The notes under the pieces: generated by a model
Told to the model about the DNA's origin: nothing
Database searches by the model: none
Seen by the model: only the letters and a program-made list of their open reading frames with translations
Assembly: GCA_020718525.1 (NCBI GenBank)
Contig: DYRX01000018.1
Coordinates: 1-27,910, forward strand
DNA: 27,910 nucleotides
Reading direction: 5' to 3'
DNA from: Victivallis vadensis
GTDB taxonomy: Bacteria; Verrucomicrobiota; Lentisphaeria; Victivallales; GWF2-50-93
Shown: positions 8,055 through 14,380 of the stretch, one piece after another
Numbering within the stretch: position 1 is the first letter of the stretch
How the letters are laid out: each line of letters starts with the position of its first letter
Made by a program: the position numbers and the translations under genes

Positions 8055-8822
8055 ATGCCGTCTTTCTTCCTGAGGATCCGCAGATTTTCAGCATTTGTCC
8101 TGTGGTGCTCCTACAGAGCCGCCCGCTCGGCATATCCGGTCACCAGGAAGGGATGGACAGGCGTTTCCAACGCCTCCAGCGAAACTAGCATCTGGGCAGA
8201 GGGGCTCGTCAAGATTTTAAACGTCAAAATACGTGTCGTCGGAGATCCTTCCTCCGTCCGCGGCGGACTTATCGTTTCAAACCATCAGAGCTATATTGAC
8301 ATCATAGTCCATTCGTCCGTCTTCAACGTCAGATTCTCGCCCAAGCACGATATAAAAAAATGGCCTGGCATTGGACTGCTTGTCGCGATGAACCGTCCGG
8401 TCTGGGTTGACAGATCCTCGAAGCAGGCATCGAAAAGGACTCTGGCGGAATTCAGGGAAACGATGGACAACGGAATCAATTTGCTGGTCTATCCGGAAGG
8501 CACGACATCGGATTTGAGGGCTGGACTGCTTCCTTTCAAATCAACTCCATTCGAGGCGGTGACTGGGGAGAGCGCTCCAATTTTTCCAGTTCTTACTGTG
8601 TACAGGCAAAAGCAGGGAATGCCAAGGGTATCCTGGGTTGGAGATGACAATTTTCTGCCACATCTATGGGCTTTGCTTGGAGCTCCCTCGATCGAAGTGG
8701 AGATACATGTGCTGGATGCTATGAAAGCTGGAGACGACGACAGGAAAAGGCTCGCAAAGCGTGTTCACGGATGCATGGACGCAAAATTGCGCGCCCTCTG
8801 CTCCGAAGTACATATTCAGTAA
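8055..8822 (+). CDS. olsA: OlsA-like O-acyltransferase (PlsC / 1-acylglycerol-3-phosphate acyltransferase family)
   Basis: The product is 255 residues with the PlsC-family motifs: NHQSYID, an HX4D motif with His77 and Asp82, and YPEGTTS at 146-152, which binds the phosphate or head group. A hydrophobic stretch near residues 10-20 suggests membrane contact. The frame runs back to 7980, inside the previous gene, but the ATG at 8055 fits the four-base gap and the usual N terminus. With the upstream OlsB-like enzyme it would add the second acyl chain to a lyso-ornithine or lyso-glycine lipid. Taken alone it could equally be a phosphatidic-acid-forming PlsC; the pairing is the main reason for the olsA call. 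Confidence 0.78.
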   Translation: MPSFFLRIRRFSAFVLWCSYRAARSAYPVTRKGWTGVSNASSETSIWAEGLVKILNVKIRVVGDPSSVRGGLIVSNHQSYIDIIVHSSVFNVRFSPKHDIKKWPGIGLLVAMNRPVWVDRSSKQASKRTLAEFRETMDNGINLLVYPEGTTSDLRAGLLPFKSTPFEAVTGESAPIFPVLTVYRQKQGMPRVSWVGDDNFLPHLWALLGAPSIEVEIHVLDAMKAGDDDRKRLAKRVHGCMDAKLRALCSEVHIQ

Positions 8823-8875
8823 ACTCAGAGATCCGAAGCTCTGTGATTTTTCAGTTGCACTTTTTTGTTTTTTTT

Positions 8876-9055
8876 GCCGCAACGCGGCTATGTGGTATAG
8901 CCTGGGGTTTTTCAACCCCAGGATGGGAAATGGAAGCCATTGCGTCCTGTAGGGACGGTGCAGGGAAACAGCGTGCCTTCAGCACGCATGATCCTATTTT
9001 ACGATGGATTCCTATGGTTGAAACCATAGGCTAGGTCCCTCCGCCACTCCGCGGC
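8876..9055. repeat. Multi-hairpin intergenic element (MITE- or REP-cluster-like)
   Basis: This gene-free segment is a string of perfect or near-perfect hairpins. GCCGC/GCGGC is at 8876-8888; CCTGGGGTT/AACCCCAGG at 8901-8922; CGTCC/GGACG at 8943-8957; GCGTGC/GCACGC at 8971-8987; CCTATGGTT/AACCATAGG at 9011-9030; and a GC-rich CCGC...GCGG fold lies at the right end. The octamer CGCGGCTA occurs at both edges (8883-8890 and 9050-9057). No open frame spans it. The structure resembles non-autonomous repeat elements or REP clusters moved by RAYT-type transposases. That interpretation is inference. Confidence 0.65.
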
Positions 9056-9070
9056 TAAAAAAGTGCCACT

Positions 9071-9118
9071 TTCATTTTCACATGTCAAATCGGATAAGGA
9101 GCAAGAATCAAATATTGT
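9071..9118 (+). repeat. Dispersed 48-bp repeat, copy 2
   Basis: It is the second copy of the repeat at 6285-6332 (42 of 48 positions equal, same orientation). It lies between the multi-hairpin element and palindrome copy C, so three repeat types are stacked in one gap. Confidence 0.7.
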
Positions 9119-9120
9119 TG

Positions 9121-9153
9121 TTCGCTGAACGACCTAGTTCAGTGAATATTTAC
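9121..9153 (+). repeat. Dispersed 40-bp palindrome, copy C (left end diverged)
   Basis: It matches positions 8-40 of copy A with a single change in the centre (GACCTAG for GACGTAG). The first seven bases have diverged. It ends ten bases after the 3' end of nrdG, which again places this repeat just behind a gene. Confidence 0.75.
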
Positions 9154-9163
9154 GTTCCGAGCC

Positions 9164-9877
9164 TCAGTAGCTGGCTTCCCTAGTGCCTCTGGTTCTGGTT
9201 CCGTTGCCAAGCTTCTCGGCAATCTCGAGCAGTTCCTGATCAGAAAATGTCTCGGTTTCCACCAGGCTTCGATCTATCACGTCAACCGGATGAAACTGCT
9301 GAAGCGTCCATTCGCGGATGCCCATTTCGTTCAGCTCCCTGCGCATTATGACAAGATCATCGAAGTCGAGAAGCGCCCTGTGGACGGTTGTTCTGACATC
9401 GCTTGGGATCTTTTTTTCAGAGGCGTATTTGAAGGATTTGAAAACATTGTCAATCATGTTCAGATTGTTTCTGCCCGCGAGCAGATGGTATTTCGCACGG
9501 TGTGCCTTGAAGTCCATTCCTAGGCTGTCTATGAGTCCCTGATCGTGGAGATCAGACAGAACGCCAGGATTGGTGCCGTTCGTGTCCAGCTTCAAATGAA
9601 AGCCCATCTCCTTGATCAGGCGCATGAACTCGCCGATTCTGGGGCGCATGGTCGGCTCGCCTCCGCTCAAGACGACTGCATCAATTTTGCGTCTGCGCTC
9701 AGAAAGGAAGTTCAGCACAGAATCCTGGGACAGTTCAGGCTGTGTTTCGGGGGATAGAACCAAATGGGGGTTGTGGCAGAAGGGGCATCTGAAATTGCAT
9801 GATCCGACAAAGATGACGCAGGAAATTCCACCGGGAAAATCCACCATTGAAAATTTGACAAGCCCTCTGATATTCAT
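9164..9877 (-). CDS. nrdG: Anaerobic ribonucleotide reductase activating protein (radical SAM)
   Basis: The product is 237 residues from the ATG at 9877. It begins NIRGLVKFSMVDFPGG and carries the radical-SAM cluster motif CNFRCPFC (CX3CX2C), with HNPHLV after it, and then VVLSGGEPT. It uses a 4Fe-4S cluster and S-adenosylmethionine to place the glycyl radical on NrdD. The frame is open further upstream to 10087, but those residues run through the terminator and the small glycyl-radical gene and are not part of the family. The start has no clear Shine-Dalgarno sequence and lies 14 bases after the T-run of a strong terminator, so expression probably depends on read-through or a weak local start. 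It is the last gene of the nrd locus. Confidence 0.9.
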   Translation of the reverse strand: MNIRGLVKFSMVDFPGGISCVIFVGSCNFRCPFCHNPHLVLSPETQPELSQDSVLNFLSERRRKIDAVVLSGGEPTMRPRIGEFMRLIKEMGFHLKLDTNGTNPGVLSDLHDQGLIDSLGMDFKAHRAKYHLLAGRNNLNMIDNVFKSFKYASEKKIPSDVRTTVHRALLDFDDLVIMRRELNEMGIREWTLQQFHPVDVIDRSLVETETFSDQELLEIAEKLGNGTRTRGTREASY

Positions 9878-9890
9878 TTTTCTGTCTGAT

Positions 9891-9926
9891 AAAAAACCCC
9901 CGCTGTCCGATGCCGGACGCGGGGGG
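9891..9926 (-). terminator. Strong intrinsic terminator inside the nrd locus
   Basis: Read on the minus strand, a C-rich arm and its partner form a stem of about 13 pairs around the loop GCAT, followed by six T residues at 9891-9896. It sits between the small glycyl-radical gene (stop at 9961) and nrdG (start at 9877). It should reduce nrdG transcription relative to the two reductase genes. Confidence 0.85.
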
Positions 9927-9960
9927 ATTTCAAAAATTACGACGAAAGACTGCGCGTCTC

Positions 9961-10128
9961 TCAGGCGACTTTTTCGGTTTCCTTGCGTACGGGAGCGGAG
10001 CCGCTTTCGGCTGAATACTCCCTGCGTTCGCTGAATTCCTGCTGCTTGCCCTTGTTCCAGTTGCGAACCGGGCGATGGTAGCCGCACACCCTGCTGAACA
10101 CTTCAGTCTTCGTCCCACACTTACTCAT
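9961..10128 (-). CDS. nrdD: Separate glycyl-radical domain of class III ribonucleotide reductase
   Basis: This 55-residue gene encodes what is normally the extreme C terminus of NrdD. It starts MSKCGTKTEV and continues SRVCGYHRPVRNWNKG to GKQQEFSERR. RVCGY is the glycyl-radical signature, with Gly16 as the expected radical site, and RPVxxWNxGKxxEF is the usual sequence after it. The large NrdD at 10220-12232 ends exactly where this part should begin and has no RVxGY motif. A strong AAAGGAGG lies about ten bases before the ATG, so it is translated on its own. Cys4 together with the cysteines at the end of the large chain could rebuild the zinc site across two chains. The last 17 residues are a charged tail without family features. 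The identity is clear; whether it acts as a free subunit is inference. Confidence 0.88.
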   Translation of the reverse strand: MSKCGTKTEVFSRVCGYHRPVRNWNKGKQQEFSERREYSAESGSAPVRKETEKVA

Positions 10129-10159
10129 GATCTCTTCTCCTCCTTTTGTTTTCTGCCTG

Positions 10160-10192
10160 CGCCTTTCAGCAGGGTGGCGTTGCGGAAAGGCG
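10160..10192 (-). repeat. Stem-loop between nrdD and the glycyl-radical gene
   Basis: CGCCTTTC (10160-10167) and GAAAGGCG (10185-10192) form an eight-base stem around a 17-base loop. It lies in the 91-base gap, just before the ribosome binding site of the small gene. No T-run follows, so RNA processing or stability control is more likely than termination. Confidence 0.5.
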
Positions 10193-10219
10193 ACGGCATA
10201 TTGTTGAAAAATAATTATG

Positions 10220-12232
10220 TCAGGCGCTCATGACCTTGAGCTGTCCTTCCGATATTTTTTTGTCTTCCTTCCCGAAGGGGCACTCGTGATGCTCTCCAGC
10301 AATGTAGCCGTGAATCGGACACACCGAGAAAGTCGGCGTGATCGTAAAGTATGGAAGCTTGTAGTTCTCCGCGATTTTTTTCACAAGAGCCGCCACCTGC
10401 TTTTCGTCGTTGATCCTCTCGCCTATGAAACAGTGGAAGACTGTTCCGCCCGTGTACTTCTCCTGGAGCGGCTCCTGCAGATCCAACGCCTCGAAAATGT
10501 CGTCGGTGTAGCCGACAGGAAGCCAGGATGAATTCGTATAGTACGGAACCTTCTCTCCGGCGGCGATTATCTCCGGATACTTCTTCTTGTCGATCTTGGC
10601 AAGCCTGTAGCTTGTCCCTTCGGCGGGGGTCGCCTCCAGATTGTATATGTGCCCCGTCTCCTGCTGGAAGTCGGAAATCTTCTTGCGCATGAAGTCAAGG
10701 ATCCTCATGGAAAAGTCCAGCCCCTCCCTGTCGGCAATGCACGATCCGACAAAATTGAGGCAGGCTTCGTTGAGCCCGACCAGCCCTATCGTGCTGAAAT
10801 GGTTCTTGAGCGTGCCGAGATACTGCTTCGTGTACGGGAGCAGATCGCACTCGAGGTGCCTCTGGACAACCTTCCTCTTGATCTCGAGGGAATCCTTCGC
10901 AAGATCCATGAGGAGTCCAAGACGTGCCATGAATTCATTTTCGTTCTTTGACAGAAAGCCAATTCTAGGCATGTTGAGGGTGACAACTCCGATCGAGCCA
11001 GTCTGCTCGCCTGCTCCAAAGAGACCTCCAGTCTTGTTCCGGAGCTCTCTGATGTCCATCTGCAGTCTGCAGCACATGCTTCTCACATCTCCGGGATTGA
11101 GACTGCTTGTGATGAAGTTCTGGAAGTAGGGAAGACCATATTTGCCGGTAAGGTGGAAAAGGAGCTTGGCGTTTTCGCTTGTCCAGTTGAAATCCTTTGT
11201 TATGTTGTAGGTCGGAATCGGGAATGTGAATATGCGTCCGTCCCTGTCGCCCTCTATCATGATCTCGAGAAATGCCTTGTTGATCGTGTCCATCTCGTCC
11301 TGATAGTCGCCGTAGTATTTGCCCTCCTGCAGTTTGCCGCCAATTATGACCGGCGTGCTTCTCAGATCCTGCGGGACAGTCCAGTCGAAGGTCAGATTCG
11401 TGAATGGAGTCTGCCCCCATCTGCTCGCTATGTTGAGACCGAAAATGAACTGCTGGACGCACTGCTTGACTTCTCTGTAGCTGAGCGAGTCTTCTCTTAT
11501 GAATGGAGCCATAAGCGTGTCGAAGGAGCTGAAAGCCTGCGCCCCCGCCCACTCCGTCTGCAAGGTGCACATGAAATTTACAACCTGAAGGAGTGCCGTG
11601 TTGAAATGCTTGGCGGGAGCGGCGCTCGCGCGCCCCTCACAGCCTTTGAAACCCTCCATCAGCAGTTGCCTCAGGCTCCAGCCGGCACAGTATCCCACTA
11701 TTCCGCACGAAAGATCGTGAAGATGGAAATCTCCGTCCCTGTGGGCGTCGGCAATCTCCTTGGGATACATGTTGGACAGGGAATACTGGGCTATCACAGA
11801 CCCGCTCACATGGTTGAGCAGGCTCGCATAGGAATATCCCGAATTGGAATTCTCGTTCACGCGCCAGTCGTTCTGCTCGATATATGACGCTACAAGGTCC
11901 TGCACGTCCATGAGAAGCTTCTTGCTTTCGCGGATCTTCTCGTGCTGGGCGCGGTATAGGATGAACGCCTTCGCGGCGCCAGAAAGCCCCCTCTTGATGA
12001 AAGCCTGCTCGACCAGATCCTGTATAAGCTCAATGTCAGGAGTATTCGCATCAATGTTCATCTCCGACAATTTCGCAAGCACGTCCTTGCAGATCGTCTT
12101 GGCAAGCTTCTCGTTCCCTGTTCCTACCGCCTTGAGAGCCTTCGCCGCCGCCAGCGTGATTCTTTCCGCGTCGAATCTGACAATCCTGCCGTCCCTCTTT
12201 TTGATGTTCTCGATTTTTGTTTTTAACGACAT
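10220..12232 (-). CDS. nrdD: Anaerobic ribonucleoside-triphosphate reductase large chain, lacking the glycyl-radical segment
   Basis: The 670-residue product reduces ribonucleotides under anaerobic conditions. An ATP-cone (about residues 5-95, with KKRDGRIVRFD) gives allosteric control. The catalytic barrel shows LHDLSCGIVGYCAGWSLRQL, MCTLQTEWAGAQAFSSFDT and NPGDVRSMCCRL. The C terminus reads TPTFSVCPIHGYIAGE, then HHECPF, and stops 20 residues later. In intact relatives the ECPxC zinc site is followed directly by the RVxGY radical loop; here that part is the separate gene at 9961-10128. The frame extends to 12352, but AAAGGGA upstream of 12232 and family homology favour this ATG. There is no frameshift scar: the chain ends in TGA with 91 bases before the next start. 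Confidence 0.93.
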   Translation of the reverse strand: MSLKTKIENIKKRDGRIVRFDAERITLAAAKALKAVGTGNEKLAKTICKDVLAKLSEMNIDANTPDIELIQDLVEQAFIKRGLSGAAKAFILYRAQHEKIRESKKLLMDVQDLVASYIEQNDWRVNENSNSGYSYASLLNHVSGSVIAQYSLSNMYPKEIADAHRDGDFHLHDLSCGIVGYCAGWSLRQLLMEGFKGCEGRASAAPAKHFNTALLQVVNFMCTLQTEWAGAQAFSSFDTLMAPFIREDSLSYREVKQCVQQFIFGLNIASRWGQTPFTNLTFDWTVPQDLRSTPVIIGGKLQEGKYYGDYQDEMDTINKAFLEIMIEGDRDGRIFTFPIPTYNITKDFNWTSENAKLLFHLTGKYGLPYFQNFITSSLNPGDVRSMCCRLQMDIRELRNKTGGLFGAGEQTGSIGVVTLNMPRIGFLSKNENEFMARLGLLMDLAKDSLEIKRKVVQRHLECDLLPYTKQYLGTLKNHFSTIGLVGLNEACLNFVGSCIADREGLDFSMRILDFMRKKISDFQQETGHIYNLEATPAEGTSYRLAKIDKKKYPEIIAAGEKVPYYTNSSWLPVGYTDDIFEALDLQEPLQEKYTGGTVFHCFIGERINDEKQVAALVKKIAENYKLPYFTITPTFSVCPIHGYIAGEHHECPFGKEDKKISEGQLKVMSA

Positions 12233-12651
12233 ATTGGCTTCCCTTTTAATGACCGTTCCTGTTTGCAACAGCAATCTTTGCCCTGTCCCGCCCTGAAAAT
12301 TATTTGTACTGCAAAATCCACGACTCATCGTATGGCCGCCCAGCGATGCCAAGCCCCATGAAACACAAGGATTTACATCGCAAAACAGCCATTTATTTTT
12401 CGATTTATCTGTCCGAATATACTACTGCCCATTGTGCATGCAAGTAATCTGACAGCTATATCTAGTGTTTTTTATTAAAAAAATATTAAATAAAAGTTAA
12501 AGCATTGTCTTGATTTATGCTTCGTCTCTTCAAAATGGTTTAGTGTCAGTTCCGAATATTTTTTTTTAAGCCATTGATAAAGAGCGTCTTCGTGATATTT
12601 TTATGCTTCGCGCCTTTGGATTTTGAAACAACTGGAAGCGGTGCAGGACTT
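12233..12651. other. Divergent intergenic region between nrdD and the response regulator
   Basis: This 419-base gap is AT-rich from about 12390 to 12570. It holds the nrdD leader, a candidate promoter with NrdR-like boxes (12412-12468) and the leader of the response regulator. Open frames that run into it (nrdD to 12352, the regulator to a TTG at 12574) look like non-coding extensions. Confidence 0.6.
12412..12468 (-). promoter_or_regulatory. Candidate nrdD promoter with NrdR-like boxes
   Basis: On the minus strand, TTGCAT (12443-12438) and TATATT (12421-12416) are 16 bases apart. Just upstream, 12453-12468 reads CAGCTATATCTAGTGT and matches 12 of 16 positions of the NrdR box as I recall it (acaCWATATATWGTgt). 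A much weaker second match, 12412-12427, overlaps the -10 and starts 41 bases away, close to four helical turns. NrdR would repress when dATP is plentiful. The promoter is plausible; the second box is doubtful. Confidence 0.42.
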
Positions 12652-13770
12652 ATGGAACGTAACACCAGGATTATAGTCGTTGACGATCAGCAGGATCTCT
12701 GCGATCAGCTCGCCAAGCTTCTTTTGAGATCTGGCAAAAAAAATGAAAGCCTGTCGCTGGTACAGCAAATGAGGGCTAGATTGCTCGGAAATACCTCTGA
12801 ATCAGAGGATTCCGACGCGCAAAGCGACGAGCCTTCATACATCGTGGACACGGCGTTCCAGGGCGAACAGGCGTGGGAAATGGTCAGAAAGGCGAATCTC
12901 GCCGGCACTCCCTATGCAGTCGCGTTCATTGACATGAGAATGCCCCCGGGATGGGACGGGATGAGAACGGCGAAGAGCATACGGGAAGTTGACAAGGACA
13001 TCGAAATTGTGATCATGACCGCCTATGCAGATCACGATCAGAAGCAGATTTCCGACACGGTCGGCACCCCTGAAAAGCTTCTCTACATAAAAAAGCCTTT
13101 CCAAGCCGAAGAAATTTATCAGCTCGCGCTTTCTCTGACTTCCAAATGGTCGCTCGAGTCGGCTGAGAAAATCAGGCGGAAATGGCTTGAAATACTGCTC
13201 AAAGGCATATGCAAGGTTAAAAGCAGTTCCGTCACGGAGAACGAACATGCCTACGTCTCCACTCTGAAGTCAATGATTGATTTCGCCTCCGCCAAGGGGG
13301 GCTTCATGATCCGCAGGGAGCATGCCGGTAATTGGACACTGCAGGCATGCTCGGGCCTCGAGCGCGCATCGGCCATAAGCTTCATGGAGGAAAATTCCAA
13401 AAAGCTCGACGAATGCACAGCAATAAGGCATTTCGAGGGAAAATACCTTCTGCCGATGAAGAAGGATGGATTTTTCGCAATTCTGGCTCTGATCGAGGAA
13501 AAGACAAACAATGATCCGGACTGGTACAAACTGCTCTGTCTCTACATAATGGCAGTTGTCGAAGAGTTGTCCTGGAGAGAAAACATCGTCGTCCAAATTG
13601 CCAGGGAAAGAAACGAGGCGAAGTTCAATCTCTCCGAAAAGCTCTCCCCCATTTTGAGAAACATAAAAAAATCCTCGGCGCAGTCCGGATCCCAGGCTGA
13701 AACGGAAAAACTGGCTGATCAGGCTATGGAACTGCTGGCGACAGAGTGCAAGGCTCCTACCGTAAAATGA
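12652..13770 (+). CDS. Response regulator with a receiver domain and a GAF-like C-terminal domain
   Basis: The product is 372 residues. Residues 5-175 form a receiver domain of the type usually fused to a histidine kinase: IIVVDDQQD for the acidic pair, FIDMRMPPGWDG for the phospho-acceptor Asp, MTAYAD and YIKKPF for the conserved Lys. It carries an acidic insertion after the first helix (SESEDSDAQSDEPS). Residues 200-330 look like a degenerate GAF-type sensor, followed by a charged helical tail. There is no HisKA/HATPase domain, DNA-binding domain or output enzyme. The frame extends to a TTG at 12574, but the ATG at 12652 fits the receiver start, with AGGA close upstream. It ends in an ATGA overlap with a five-codon mini-frame leading into smpB. 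The partner kinase is not in the window. Confidence 0.75.
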   Translation: MERNTRIIVVDDQQDLCDQLAKLLLRSGKKNESLSLVQQMRARLLGNTSESEDSDAQSDEPSYIVDTAFQGEQAWEMVRKANLAGTPYAVAFIDMRMPPGWDGMRTAKSIREVDKDIEIVIMTAYADHDQKQISDTVGTPEKLLYIKKPFQAEEIYQLALSLTSKWSLESAEKIRRKWLEILLKGICKVKSSSVTENEHAYVSTLKSMIDFASAKGGFMIRREHAGNWTLQACSGLERASAISFMEENSKKLDECTAIRHFEGKYLLPMKKDGFFAILALIEEKTNNDPDWYKLLCLYIMAVVEELSWRENIVVQIARERNEAKFNLSEKLSPILRNIKKSSAQSGSQAETEKLADQAMELLATECKAPTVK

Positions 13771-13783
13771 TTCGCACCCCCTG

Positions 13784-14233
13784 ATGGAACTCGCAAAAAA
13801 CAGAAAAGCATTCCATGATTTCCAAATCATTGAAAGCTTCGAGGCCGGCATCGAGCTGAAAGGCACCGAGGTCAAGAGCTGCAGAGCCAGGAACATCGCC
13901 TTCAACGACGCGCACGTAAGAGCGGAAAAAGGCGAACTCATCCTCTACGGTCTCCACATCGCTCCATACGAGAGCGGAAACATATTCAACCATGAACCAC
14001 TCCGCCCGAGGCGCCTGCTCATGCGCAAAAGCGAAATCAGAAAAATGGCGCAGAAGGTCAAGGAGAAGGGTCTCACCATAGTTCCTCTGAAATTCTACCT
14101 CAAGAAGAGGCTGGTCAAGCTGGAAATCTCCCTCGCAAAAGGCAAAAAACAGGGAGACAAAAGGGAAGATTTGAAGAGAAAACAGCATGTGCTCGAGACA
14201 AAACGGGCGATCGCGTCCGCTCAGCGTAGCTGA
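13784..14233 (+). CDS. smpB: SsrA-binding protein SmpB
   Basis: The 149-residue product is a typical SmpB. It starts with NRKAFHDFQIIESFEAGIEL, has the GTEVKSCRARNIAFNDAHVR motif that contacts tmRNA, continues HIAPYESGN with RRLLMRKSEI, and has a basic C-terminal tail from about residue 115. It brings tmRNA to stalled ribosomes. The ATG has no Shine-Dalgarno sequence. Instead a five-codon frame (start 13766, stop 13781-13783) ends directly before it, so translation may be coupled to the upstream regulator. No tmRNA gene was found in the window. Confidence 0.96.
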   Translation: MELAKNRKAFHDFQIIESFEAGIELKGTEVKSCRARNIAFNDAHVRAEKGELILYGLHIAPYESGNIFNHEPLRPRRLLMRKSEIRKMAQKVKEKGLTIVPLKFYLKKRLVKLEISLAKGKKQGDKREDLKRKQHVLETKRAIASAQRS

Positions 14234-14380
14234 ATTCTGACGCAGTAAAGGACAGCATGGAACACGAGCATTCCCAGGCATACTGCGAAGGCTATGGGCA
14301 CTGGTGCACTCATTCCCCTAAAATATGACCTATTAGGCAATAATTGAGGAAAAGGGCAAAATGATGGGGACTGGGAATAT

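Noticed and set aside
9878..10087. Longer nrdG start giving 70 more N-terminal residues
   Set aside because: The extension runs antisense through the terminator and through the small glycyl-radical gene in another frame, and NrdG proteins start near the NIRGLVKFS segment.
10220..11887. Several plus-strand frames opposite nrdD, up to 244 residues
   Set aside because: They are antisense shadows of a well-recognised gene and carry no domain of their own.
12233..12352. Longer nrdD start at 12352
   Set aside because: The added residues are not family-like, and a ribosome binding site supports the ATG at 12232.
13270..14281. Minus-strand frames opposite the response regulator and smpB
   Set aside because: Both plus-strand genes have clear families; the opposite frames do not.
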